Source of the DNA: Candidatus Nitrosymbiomonas proteolyticus
GTDB lineage: Bacteria > Armatimonadota > Fimbriimonadia > Fimbriimonadales > Fimbriimonadaceae
Direction: 5' to 3'
Length of the DNA stretch: 64,000 nucleotides
Assembly (NCBI GenBank): GCA_017347465.1
Contig: AP021858.1
Coordinates: forward strand, 2,560,472-2,624,471
The notes below the pieces were generated by a model that saw nothing but the letters and a program-made list of their open reading frames with translations, did no database searches and was not told the origin of the DNA. Both the position numbers and the translations under genes were made by a program. This document shows positions 8,031 to 15,880 of this stretch, piece after piece (the first letter of the stretch is position 1; every line of letters starts with the position of its first letter).

Positions 8031-9104
8031 TCAAACCGAAACGTCGATGCGCTCTTCGACTCCCGTCGCCGCGCTCCTGTATAGTGCGTCGAAAATGGCG
8101 TTGACGTAGAACCCATGCTCTGCCGGGACTGGGGACGGTTTCTTTTCGAGGATCGCCTCCACAAACGCCTGTACCTCCGCGACGTGAGAGCTGGTGACGT
8201 TAGGGATGTTGACCGGTTTGAGGTTGAAGACCTGTCGGTTCTGTTCCGTGTAGATCTCGATGGGATTCTCGCCCCAAGTGCGAACGGCAGCGCCGGCCTT
8301 GGTTCCGAAGAGCTGACACTGGAACGGGTCGCCTTCGAGGTTGCCCATGAACGAGCTTTCGAGCACGACGACAGCTCCGTTGTCGAACCGAATCAAGCCC
8401 ACTGCGAAGTCCTCGACGGTGAACTTGGCTCTGTCGTAATCGCCCCAGTTGTTGAATAGCGCGGGGTTGGTTCCCAGGTGGTTCCAGGTCATCCCGCTCG
8501 CAGACACGGGCTTGGGGAACCCCATGAAGTGAAGGGTGAGGTCGAGGATGTGAACGCCGATGTCGATCAGCGGCCCTCCGCCTTGCTTTTCCTTGTCGAT
8601 GAAGACCCCCCAACCGGGTACGCCTCGTCGCCGTAGAGCCTGGGCGCGAGCATAATACACGTCGCCCAGGTTGCCGTCGTCGATGTACTGCTTCATGAAC
8701 TGGGCAGGGCCGGTGAAGCGGTTGTTCATGCCGACTTGAAGGATGAGACCGGACTTTCGGGCAGCTCGGACCATCGACCTTGCCTCCTCGGCGTTCATCG
8801 CAAGCGGTTTTTCGCAAAGCACGTGTTTGCCTGCTTCGAGGGCAGCGATCGTGGGTTCGACGTGATACTTGTTCGGCGTGGCGATCGATACGGCGTCCAC
8901 TTCAGGGTCGGCGATCACGTCGCGATAGTCGCCGGTGGTCTTCATGCCCCCGAACTTTTCGGCGGCTTCCTCGGCCACGTTGGGGTCGATGTCGCACGCC
9001 CACACCATTTCGCAGAGTTCCGGGAGCGAGGCGTACCCAGGCATATGGGCGCCCTGGGCGATTCCGCCGCTCCCAATGATTCCGATTTTGAGCTTCTTGG
9101 CCAT
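8031..9104 (-). CDS. Gfo/Idh/MocA family NAD(P)-dependent oxidoreductase
   Basis: 357 residues. An N-terminal Rossmann fold opens with KIGIIGSGGIAQGAHMPGY (residues 6-24). The family signature CEKPLAMNAEEA (near 96-107) carries the catalytic lysine of the EKP motif. It is followed by the alpha/beta C-terminal domain with GGGPLIDIGVHILDL, which carries the conserved D...H pair. Such enzymes oxidise or reduce sugars and inositols in the cytoplasm; the substrate is unknown. It is probably a single-gene unit: the PEP-CTERM gene upstream on the same strand ends in a strong terminator about 80 bp before this ATG. Confidence 0.9.
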   Translation of the reverse strand: MAKKLKIGIIGSGGIAQGAHMPGYASLPELCEMVWACDIDPNVAEEAAEKFGGMKTTGDYRDVIADPEVDAVSIATPNKYHVEPTIAALEAGKHVLCEKPLAMNAEEARSMVRAARKSGLILQVGMNNRFTGPAQFMKQYIDDGNLGDVYYARAQALRRRGVPGWGVFIDKEKQGGGPLIDIGVHILDLTLHFMGFPKPVSASGMTWNHLGTNPALFNNWGDYDRAKFTVEDFAVGLIRFDNGAVVVLESSFMGNLEGDPFQCQLFGTKAGAAVRTWGENPIEIYTEQNRQVFNLKPVNIPNVTSSHVAEVQAFVEAILEKKPSPVPAEHGFYVNAIFDALYRSAATGVEERIDVSV

Positions 9105-9166
9105 GAGTTGAGTTCAACGGAAGGAGATAGGTTGGGAAGGATACCAACAGGACCGCATCATTTTCG

Positions 9167-9206
9167 ACGGAAAACGAAGAAAGGCCGCCGGAAACCCCGA
9201 CGGCCC
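9167..9206 (-). terminator. rho-independent terminator of the PEP-CTERM gene
   Basis: Read on the minus strand, a 9-bp stem (positions 9197-9205 pairing with 9183-9191, one mismatch) with a 5-nt loop is followed directly by the T-rich run TTTCTTCGTTTT. It lies about 85 bp after the stop of the gene ending at 9291 and before the oxidoreductase gene, so it separates the two units. Confidence 0.8.
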
Positions 9207-9290
9207 TCAACTCATACCCCTACCTTTCCTCACGGCCCCCTGACAAGGAACCCAAATCTCATTCCAGCGCCAGACTCAAGAGGTCGTGCG

Positions 9291-10292
9291 CTACTTTCGC
9301 TTGCGCCGAAGAAGCGCCGCGACTCCCAGCCCCAGCGCGGCCATCGAAGCCGGCTCGGGAACGACGTTGAACGTCCCGAAGAACACGTCGTAAGGCGCGC
9401 CCTTGTGGGCCGAAAAGGTGTTCGAATCGTTAAGCCCGGAGATCGAGAACGTGAGGCGTAGACCCGCATCGGTCCCGCCGTTGAGGATCATGTCAGGAAA
9501 GTCCGTGACCGCTCCGCTTCGATAATCGTCGTCGGCCGGCGAGGCGAGGCTGTTGGCCAAGTTGCTCGTCGAAAGCGCGACGTAGTATCGGCCCGGAGCA
9601 TAGGTTCGGGCGAGTCGGCTTTGGTCCCCGACCCCAGTCCCTCCGCCGAGGATCGAGTTCTTGTCGTTGCCGAATCCAGGAAGGGCGTTGAAGCTCGAGT
9701 CGTACACCCACAGATCGGTGTCGGTCGAGTGGTTTTGGTTCATCGTGGAGATCACGATCTGGCCCGCCATATAAGAACCCAAGTTCATCGGAGTCACGGC
9801 GACGGTCTCGAGGCGAACTCGGTACTCGTCGGTCGTCGAAGATTGGCCGGCGACTCGGTAGTAGAGCGACTCGCCCTTGCCGAATCCGTACCATTGATTG
9901 AACCTCGAAGGGTTCGTCGACGCGGACGACTGTTGCAGCAGCGCGTCAGTCGAGGTGTTGATCACGCCATTCGTTTGCGTGAGTCCTCGAATCGAGCCTG
10001 TGTGCCCCGGAGTATTCGAATCGATCACCAAGCGATGGCGATAAATGCCTGAGTTCAGGCCCGCCAGGCTCAACCTGAAGTAGTCGGCGGTCGCAAGCCC
10101 CGAATTGGGATAGACGAGGGCGCCCGTTGTGACTCCCAGGATGCGATCCCCAGCGACGAGGCCGCCGAAGGCGTTCGCCTGCATCTTGTTGTTGTTATCT
10201 TCGGACTCATAGAAGTCCGCGGCTATTGCGGGAACGGCCACCAACACCGCCCCCAAACACGTCAGCAGACCGAAAGGTCTAGCGCTATTCAT
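9291..10292 (-). CDS. PEP-CTERM sorting domain protein, secreted
   Basis: 333 residues. Signal peptide about 1-23 (ends AIAADF). The large middle part is beta-rich and resembles bacterial pre-peptidase or cadherin-like extracellular domains. The C-terminus holds a classic PEP-CTERM tripartite signal: VPEPAS, a hydrophobic run (MAALGLGVAALL) and basic RRKRK. Such proteins are processed by an exosortase and delivered to the surface or exopolysaccharide. No exosortase gene is in this window. The ATG at 10292 is fixed by AAGGAGGACCAA just upstream and by the signal peptide. It is transcribed alone, away from sucC, and ends in the terminator at 9167-9206. Confidence 0.88.
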   Translation of the reverse strand: MNSARPFGLLTCLGAVLVAVPAIAADFYESEDNNNKMQANAFGGLVAGDRILGVTTGALVYPNSGLATADYFRLSLAGLNSGIYRHRLVIDSNTPGHTGSIRGLTQTNGVINTSTDALLQQSSASTNPSRFNQWYGFGKGESLYYRVAGQSSTTDEYRVRLETVAVTPMNLGSYMAGQIVISTMNQNHSTDTDLWVYDSSFNALPGFGNDKNSILGGGTGVGDQSRLARTYAPGRYYVALSTSNLANSLASPADDDYRSGAVTDFPDMILNGGTDAGLRLTFSISGLNDSNTFSAHKGAPYDVFFGTFNVVPEPASMAALGLGVAALLRRKRK

Positions 10293-10609
10293 TTGGTCCT
10301 CCTTCTTGGTGGCCGATGAAGGCTCGTTCAGGAGTTCCCTCATCGCCGGCGGGACAAATCGCCCCAAAAAAACCGGACCGCCCATGCGGACTCCACCTGC
10401 TTGTATCGTATACGAAGAAAGGGCAAACCGGTCATGGCAATGCATAAAGTAGCGCACAAAACTGGTATTCATACTTGTCGCATTGGCACGTGTGAGATCG
10501 GGCTGCCTTCGCAAGGGGGCTTGAGGGGCTCGTCCAAATGGCTCAGAACGCCGGGCGATGAGGGACGGCAAAACTCCTCGGGCCGACGGTAACATTCCTT
10601 CTCGTTGCC
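10293..10609. other. divergent intergenic region between the PEP-CTERM gene and sucC
   Basis: 317 bp that should hold both promoters. Visible are a perfect 10-bp palindrome TCGTATACGA at 10406-10415, an oligo-A run (10375-10381) and a strong Shine-Dalgarno for the leftward gene. I see no convincing -35/-10 pair for sucC and no coding potential. Confidence 0.6.
10406..10415. promoter_or_regulatory. palindrome, possible operator
   Basis: TCGTATACGA is a perfect 10-bp palindrome located 114 bp upstream of the PEP-CTERM start codon. On the minus strand the sequence TATACGAT within it could double as a -10 box. This is a weak call, because palindromes of this length occur by chance. Confidence 0.25.
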
Positions 10610-11764
10610 ATGAAGCTCCACGAGTACCAATCGAAGGAACTCCTTTCCCGTTACGGCGCGCCCGTTCCTCGGGGGGAGGTTACGTCGGACCCTGAAGAGG
10701 CGCGCTCGATCGCTCAGAACCTGGGCGGCCGTGTGGTCGTGAAAGCCCAAGTTCTGATGGGGGGCCGTGGCAAAGCGGGCGGGGTCAAGCTGTTCGAGGA
10801 CGCCGATTCGGCTTCCGAGTTCGTGCGCGACCTGATCGGCAAGAGGCTCGTGAGCGTTCAGAACCCTTCGGGGATGGTCGTCGAGAGGGTGCTGGTCGCC
10901 GAGACGGTGGACATTGCGGAAGAGTATTACTTGTCCGTTTTGCTCGACCGCGACGCTCAGAAGCACGTCGTGATGCTCTCGGCCAAGGGTGGGATGGACA
11001 TCGAAGAGGTCGCCGCAACAGACCCGGACGCCATCGCACGCGCCCACATCGACCCTGCATGGGGAATCTGGGACTATCAACTGCGTGCGCTCGTCGCCTC
11101 TGCGAACATTCCTGTTCCGGCAAGGCGAGGAGTCGCCCAACTGATCCGAACCGTGGTCAAGGCCTATCACGAGAGCGACGCAGAGATGATCGAGATCAAC
11201 CCGGTGGCGTTTACTGCCGACGGCAAGGTCGTCGCCGCCGACGCGAAAGTCTCCATCGAAGACAACGCCCTTTACAGGCATCCTGAGTACCTCTCCACCG
11301 CAGACGACAGCGCCGAGGACCCGATCGAGGCTGAAGCAGCGAGGAGGGGCATCGCTTACGTTCGGCTCGGGGGGAACATCGGAATCATCGGCAACGGCGC
11401 TGGGCTGGTCATGTGTTCGATGGACGAAGTCAAGGCCGCTGGAGGAAACCCCGCGAACTTCTTGGACGTTGGGGGAGGAGCGCAGGCCGAACGAGTGGCG
11501 AGTTGCGTCGAACTGGTCTTGACGGACCCGAACGTCGAAGGGCTGTTCATCAACATCTTTGGCGGAATCACCCGTTGCGATCAAGTGGCGATGGGCATTC
11601 TTTCCGCGTTCGAGAGCCTGAGCGTCGATCTCCCAGTAGTTGCCCGAATCGAGGGCACGGCCGCAGAAGAGGGTATTCGCATCCTCCAGGGCTCATCGAT
11701 CGTGCCTGCCGAGACGATGCAGGAGGCCGCATCGAAGATAGTGAGCCTTGTCGCGAGCAAGTAG
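10610..11764 (+). CDS. sucC: succinate-CoA ligase, beta subunit
   Basis: 384 residues, the normal length. This subunit of the TCA-cycle enzyme couples succinyl-CoA cleavage to NTP formation. The N-terminus MKLHEYQSKELLSRYG is diagnostic, followed by the ATP-grasp domain (VVVKAQVLMGGRGKAGG near residues 42-58) and the C-terminal CoA-ligase domain with NFLDVGGGAQ and INIFGGITRCD. ATP or GTP specificity cannot be read by eye. In most bacteria sucD, the alpha subunit with the phosphohistidine, follows directly. Here the next gene is an HxlR regulator, so sucD must lie elsewhere. Confidence 0.95.
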   Translation: MKLHEYQSKELLSRYGAPVPRGEVTSDPEEARSIAQNLGGRVVVKAQVLMGGRGKAGGVKLFEDADSASEFVRDLIGKRLVSVQNPSGMVVERVLVAETVDIAEEYYLSVLLDRDAQKHVVMLSAKGGMDIEEVAATDPDAIARAHIDPAWGIWDYQLRALVASANIPVPARRGVAQLIRTVVKAYHESDAEMIEINPVAFTADGKVVAADAKVSIEDNALYRHPEYLSTADDSAEDPIEAEAARRGIAYVRLGGNIGIIGNGAGLVMCSMDEVKAAGGNPANFLDVGGGAQAERVASCVELVLTDPNVEGLFINIFGGITRCDQVAMGILSAFESLSVDLPVVARIEGTAAEEGIRILQGSSIVPAETMQEAASKIVSLVASK

Positions 11765-11818
11765 CCCCGAACCATTTCCGTCCCTTGATGCGTCTACTCA
11801 GCAAGATCGCATCCGTTG

Positions 11819-11832
11819 AGTACTATCGTACT
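11819..11832. promoter_or_regulatory. inverted repeat over the putative promoter of the HxlR gene
   Basis: AGTAC-TATC-GTACT: two perfect 5-bp arms with a 4-bp spacer, 24 bp before the HxlR-family start codon. TACTAT (11821-11826) inside it could act as the -10 box. HxlR-family repressors often bind short GTAC-type inverted repeats upstream of their own gene, so autoregulation is plausible. The site itself is seen; the binding is inferred. Confidence 0.45.
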
Positions 11833-11856
11833 TTCTGAGTTTCGGGAGGCATGGAG

Positions 11857-12339
11857 ATGGCATTCGTTTGTACGGAATCGAGGTTGGGGTACGGCATCCC
11901 CCCTTTTTCGGGAGGTGAGGTCGAGGCGGATCGCACGCCGTGGTTCGTCTTCGAGGGCCCCCATATTCGGCTTCGCGAAGAACAGATTCAGTACTTGTCG
12001 GTGATCGGGGAGCGCTGGGGCCTCGTCGCGCTTTGGGCGCTCTGCAAGGGCCTGGTTCGATTCAACGCCATCCAGAGAGCGTGCGGCATCAACCCCAACA
12101 CCCTGCGCCAGCGGCTGATGGAGTTCGAAGCGCTGGGGATCGTCGAGCGGAGGGTGATCGCTGACGTGCGTCCAGCGGTCCAGTACTCGCTGACCGAAAA
12201 GGGGAGGGACTTGATCGAAGTCATTCGGCTCCTCGAAGTCTGGATCGAGCGCTGCACGTCAGGTACGGATACCGGTGACGCCCACACGAGGGCGCTCATT
12301 CAGGCCGAAGTAGGCGAATCGCGAAAACGGAAGCGCTGA
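11857..12339 (+). CDS. HxlR-family winged-helix transcriptional regulator
   Basis: 160 residues with one HxlR-type winged helix (about residues 40-125). The typical opening IGERWGLVALWALCKGLVRFN is close to the family's 'GGKWTLLIL..L..G..RF'. INPNTLRQRLMEFEALGIVERR is the recognition helix region, and VQYSLTEKGRDL is the wing and end. The N-terminal 40 residues contain one cysteine (VCTE), and HxlR relatives such as YodB and HypR sense stress through an N-terminal cysteine. I chose the ATG at 11857 because GGGAGG is 7 nt upstream; it is only 1 nt from the ATG at 11851. An inverted repeat at 11819-11832 suggests autoregulation. The target genes are unknown. Confidence 0.85.
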   Translation: MAFVCTESRLGYGIPPFSGGEVEADRTPWFVFEGPHIRLREEQIQYLSVIGERWGLVALWALCKGLVRFNAIQRACGINPNTLRQRLMEFEALGIVERRVIADVRPAVQYSLTEKGRDLIEVIRLLEVWIERCTSGTDTGDAHTRALIQAEVGESRKRKR

Positions 12340-12387
12340 CCCGAAGAACGCTCGGAGGCCCGGCCAACGGGTATCCTTCGATGCTCG

Positions 12388-14193
12388 ATGAGCAGGGCAT
12401 ATCGCACCCACGAATGCGGGAAACTCACCCGCGACGACGACGGTCAACGCGTGGCGCTTTGTGGGTGGGCCAACCGCGTAAGAGACCTCGGAAGCCTGCT
12501 CTTCGTCGACTTGCGCGACCGCACCGGCGCGGCTCAACTGTTCCTCGATCCCGAGAAATTCGCCGATCGGGCGGCCTTGCGGCCGGAAAGCTGCCTGCGG
12601 GTGGTGGGGACCGTTCGGCTTCGATCTCCTGAAACCGTCAACCCCAAGATGGCTACCGGCGAGGTGGAGTTGGTCGTCGAGGAGTTCGAAGTCCTCGGGC
12701 CTTCGAAAGCGCTGCCCTTCCCCGTGTCTGATGAAGAGCAGATGAGGTCGGTCAACGAGGAACTCCGCGTCAGGCACCGATACCTCGATTTGCGACGTCC
12801 CTCGATGCAAAGGAAGCTCGTTGTGCGGGCCGCGATCGTCAGGGAGATCCGTTCGTTCCTCGATGCGAGGGGGTTCCTTGAAATCGAGACGCCCATCATC
12901 ACCCGCTCGACCCCCGAAGGCGCGCGCGACTATCTGGTTCCGTATCGCTTGCAGCCGGGGCTCTGGTATGCGCTCCCCCAAAGCCCGCAGCAGTACAAGC
13001 AGCTCTTGATGGTTGCCGGACTCGAGCGGTATTACCAGATCGCCAAGTGCTTCCGGGACGAGAGCCAGCGCGCCGACCGCCAGCCGGAGTTCACCCAACT
13101 CGACCTCGAAATGTCGTTCGTGAGTCAAGAGGACGTGTTGCAGCTCGCCGAGGAGCTCACGATTTCGGTGTGCAATCGGGTGATCGAACAGCTTGAACTC
13201 GAAAAGGAGCCCGTTCAGCCGTTCGAACGGTTGCGCTATGACGACTCGATGGAGCTTTATGGGACGGACAAGCCAGACCTGAGGTTTGGGCTTCCGATTT
13301 TCGATGTCACCGAGGTCGCAGGGGGCTGCGGTTTTGGCGTGTTTCGAACGGTCGTTGAGTCCGGAGGATGCGTCCGGGGCGTGGTCTATCCAGGTGGGGC
13401 GGAGCTCTCCCGTAAGCAGATCGGAGAGCTTGAGGAATTCGCCAAGGAGTTCGGCGCAAAGGGCCTGGCGAGCCTTCCGCTTTCGGGTGGCGAAGGGTCC
13501 GTTCAGTCGGCAAGCGGAATCCCAGCACGAGGAATCGCCAAGTTCCTGCGGCCCGAGGAGATCGACGCAATCGTCGCCGCCGCAGGCGCCAAGGAGGGCG
13601 ATTTGCTTTGCTTCGTCGCGGACCGGCGGGCAGTTGCGCTCGAGGTCTTAGGGCGTCTCCGAAACGAAATCGGAAAGCGGTGCGGGCTGAAAGACCCCCG
13701 GATTCTGAAGTTCTGTTGGATCGTCGATTTTCCGCTCTTTGAGAAGGACGAGGAGACAGGCGGCTGGACACCATCCCACCATCCATTTACTGGCCCCAAG
13801 TCGGAGCACCTCGAGTTCTTGGAGTCGGACCCTGGGAAAGTTCGCGCGGAGTGTTACGACATCGTCTGCAACGGCACCGAGTGGGCTTCAGGCTCGATAC
13901 GGATTCATCGTCCCGACATTCAGTCGCGAGTCTTCAGCGTGATCGGGATCGACGAGGAGACCCAGAAAGAGCGGTTCGGGCATATGCTCGAAGCGTTTGA
14001 GTTTGGCGCGCCGCCGCATGGAGGGATCGCGCCAGGAATCGACCGGCTGGCGATGATGCTCTGCGACGAGGAGAACATCCGCGAAGTCATCGCGTTTCCG
14101 AAGGTGGGCCAGGGGCTCGACCCCCTCATGGGAGCGCCCTCCGAAATCGACAACGCGCAATGGAATGAGCTAGGGATTCGGCTGAAGGAGTAG
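12388..14193 (+). CDS. aspS: aspartyl-tRNA synthetase
   Basis: 601 residues, the size of bacterial-type AspRS with the GAD insertion. It charges tRNA-Asp in the cytoplasm. An N-terminal OB-fold anticodon domain (residues 1-110, starting SRAYRTHECGKL) is followed by the class II core: QSPQQYKQLLMVAGLERY, motif 2 with FRDESQRADRQPEF, and motif 3 GGIAPGIDRLAMML near the C-terminus. The GAD domain lies in between (about 300-410). Whether it also charges tRNA-Asn cannot be judged from this window. TATCCT 10-15 nt upstream of the start could be a -10 box. The next gene follows after 48 bp. Confidence 0.95.
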   Translation: MSRAYRTHECGKLTRDDDGQRVALCGWANRVRDLGSLLFVDLRDRTGAAQLFLDPEKFADRAALRPESCLRVVGTVRLRSPETVNPKMATGEVELVVEEFEVLGPSKALPFPVSDEEQMRSVNEELRVRHRYLDLRRPSMQRKLVVRAAIVREIRSFLDARGFLEIETPIITRSTPEGARDYLVPYRLQPGLWYALPQSPQQYKQLLMVAGLERYYQIAKCFRDESQRADRQPEFTQLDLEMSFVSQEDVLQLAEELTISVCNRVIEQLELEKEPVQPFERLRYDDSMELYGTDKPDLRFGLPIFDVTEVAGGCGFGVFRTVVESGGCVRGVVYPGGAELSRKQIGELEEFAKEFGAKGLASLPLSGGEGSVQSASGIPARGIAKFLRPEEIDAIVAAAGAKEGDLLCFVADRRAVALEVLGRLRNEIGKRCGLKDPRILKFCWIVDFPLFEKDEETGGWTPSHHPFTGPKSEHLEFLESDPGKVRAECYDIVCNGTEWASGSIRIHRPDIQSRVFSVIGIDEETQKERFGHMLEAFEFGAPPHGGIAPGIDRLAMMLCDEENIREVIAFPKVGQGLDPLMGAPSEIDNAQWNELGIRLKE

Positions 14194-14229
14194 GACCGCC
14201 CAGCTAACGCCCCAAATCCAGAATCGCGC

Positions 14230-14235
14230 TAAACT
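14230..14235 (+). promoter_or_regulatory. -10 box TAAACT, 6 nt before the start codon
   Basis: TAAACT followed by 6 nt and then ATG at 14242, without a Shine-Dalgarno. The geometry puts transcription start at or next to the start codon, suggesting a leaderless mRNA for the DUF1080 gene. Confidence 0.45.
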
Positions 14236-14241
14236 CTCAGC

Positions 14242-14886
14242 ATGATCGCGCTCTGTACCGCTACCTGCCTGATCGCTTGGACCCAAATCGATACGAAACC
14301 CGGAGTTCTTCCGCTCTTCGACGGCAAGAGCCTGAAGGGATGGACGCAAGACGTGCCGGAGAACGACGGCAAACCGGAAGCGCTGAGCCCATTCGTCGTC
14401 CGGGAGGGGATGCTCGTGAGTTTGGGCAAGCCGATGGGCCACCTCATAAGCGGGGCTGAATTCGAGAACTATCGCCTGCTGGTCGAATGGCGCTGGCCGA
14501 AGGGCGCGGGGAATTCGGGGGTCATCGTTCACGTTTCCCAACCGCGATTCCTGCGCGGCTTCCTCCCCAAAGGGATCGAGGCCCAGCTAATGAGCGGCAA
14601 TGCGGGGGATTTTCATCTCTTTGGAGAAGAGCTATTTCGCGCCGAAGCCCCCGCCGAAAAAGCTGGCAAGAACCTCACCGACGACTCTGAAAAGCCCCTC
14701 GGCGAGTGGAATCAGATGGTGGTCGAGTGCCTCGACGATGCCATCAAGGTGTGGGTGAATGGCACTTTGGTGAACCACGGAGTGAAGTCCTCCGTGCGGA
14801 AAGGCAAGATCGCATTGCAGTCGGAAGGCGCCGAGATCGAGTTTCGCAAGGTTGAGCTGACCCGGCTTCGGCCGAGTAGTCCGTAA
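14242..14886 (+). CDS. exported DUF1080 (3-keto-disaccharide hydrolase-like) protein
   Basis: 214 residues. A short hydrophobic N-terminus (IALCTATCLIAW) looks like a signal peptide. The single concanavalin-like beta-sandwich domain matches DUF1080: LFDGKSLKGW near residue 26, EFENYRLLVEWRW, GNSGVIVHV near 91-99, and QMVVECLDDAIKVWVNG near 160. Members are known or proposed to cleave 3-keto-glycosides or bind glycans in the periplasm. The protein's length is that of a lone domain. No partner oxidoreductase is adjacent, although a Gfo/Idh/MocA enzyme lies 5 kb away. The gene has no visible Shine-Dalgarno but has TAAACT 6 nt before the ATG. Confidence 0.82.
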   Translation: MIALCTATCLIAWTQIDTKPGVLPLFDGKSLKGWTQDVPENDGKPEALSPFVVREGMLVSLGKPMGHLISGAEFENYRLLVEWRWPKGAGNSGVIVHVSQPRFLRGFLPKGIEAQLMSGNAGDFHLFGEELFRAEAPAEKAGKNLTDDSEKPLGEWNQMVVECLDDAIKVWVNGTLVNHGVKSSVRKGKIALQSEGAEIEFRKVELTRLRPSSP

Positions 14887-14938
14887 TCATTGCGGGAACG
14901 CATAGATCGCCCACTGTCGTACTCTTGACGAGGGATTC

Positions 14939-15880
14939 ATGGAACTATCAGCGAATTGGAAGGTCTTGGGACTCGCCGTAGTCGTGGCGAGCGCGATCGG
15001 GTGTGGCACGTCGACGATTCCGTCGAACGGCGGAACTTCGGAAAAGGCGAAGGAAGAAAGCGCTGCACCTACCGGTACGACGGAGTTGTCGGAGCGTTCG
15101 GGCGCCGTTGAAGAAGCTCCGGCCGCAGGAGCGCCAGAAAAGAAGGAAGACGCCAAGCCTACAGGCCAAGCGGATTCCGCGAAGTCTGAGGAACCTGCGA
15201 AGAAGGACGCCCCCTCGGCGGAGCCCCCTCGAAACGCGCAACGCGGGAACCCTCCGGCTGACCGACCGGGAGGCCAGCCCCAAGGTGGCGCGGGACGAGG
15301 CGGGTCGGGGTTTGGAGGCGGCCTTGCGTTTCTAGTGGGCAGCGAGGCAGTCCGCAAGGAACTGAACCTAACCGACGATCAGATCAAGAAGATCCAGGCG
15401 GCTATGCCCCAGCGCCCGGCTCAGGGTCAAGGAGGGTCCGGACCCTCGCGCGAGGAGATGCAAGCTCAGTTTGCCGAGGCTCAAAAGAAGATCGAAGCCT
15501 TATTGACCCCGGCTCAGAAGACCCGCGTCAAGGAACTCCAATATCAGATGATGGGACTGCGGGCTTTCACCAATGACGCTGTGGTCAAGGATCTGGGGCT
15601 TTCTGAAGACCAGGTCGAGAAGATTCGGGGACTGGTTCCCCAGCGGCGGCAAGGCGGCGAAGGCGGCTCCGGAGCCGGGCAAAACGTCACCCCTGAAGAG
15701 CGGCAAAAGCAGCGGACGGAGGCGATGAAGAAGGCCCTCGAAGTCCTGAAACCCGACCAGCGCGCCAAGTGGGAGAAGATGATCGGCAAGCCGTTCTTGT
15801 TCCCTGCGCCCTCGCGGGGGACGACGGGCCGACCGGGGGGTTCCGCTCCAGGTTCGGGCGGCGTCGATCGAGACGCCTAG
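14939..15880 (+). CDS. lipoprotein with two Spy/LTxxQ-like helical repeats
   Basis: 313 residues. A lipobox-type signal (VVASAIGC, Cys at about residue 21) points to a lipoprotein. Residues 25-130 are a low-complexity Ala/Glu/Lys/Pro stretch that becomes Gly/Arg-rich. Two related helical modules follow: LNLTDDQIKKIQAAMPQRPA and LGLSEDQVEKIRGLVPQRRQ, each continuing to a 'TPAQKTRVKEL' or 'KPDQRAKWEKM' segment. These resemble the LTxxQ motif of Spy/CpxP periplasmic chaperones. The function is inferred to be periplasmic and stress- or metal-related at best. GAGGG lies 5 nt before the ATG. The 3' end overlaps convergent gcvT by 4 bp. Confidence 0.7.
   Translation: MELSANWKVLGLAVVVASAIGCGTSTIPSNGGTSEKAKEESAAPTGTTELSERSGAVEEAPAAGAPEKKEDAKPTGQADSAKSEEPAKKDAPSAEPPRNAQRGNPPADRPGGQPQGGAGRGGSGFGGGLAFLVGSEAVRKELNLTDDQIKKIQAAMPQRPAQGQGGSGPSREEMQAQFAEAQKKIEALLTPAQKTRVKELQYQMMGLRAFTNDAVVKDLGLSEDQVEKIRGLVPQRRQGGEGGSGAGQNVTPEERQKQRTEAMKKALEVLKPDQRAKWEKMIGKPFLFPAPSRGTTGRPGGSAPGSGGVDRDA

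Noticed and set aside
10434-10592. Small ORF in the region before sucC
   Set aside because: No Shine-Dalgarno, no similarity, and it lies in a region expected to hold two promoters.
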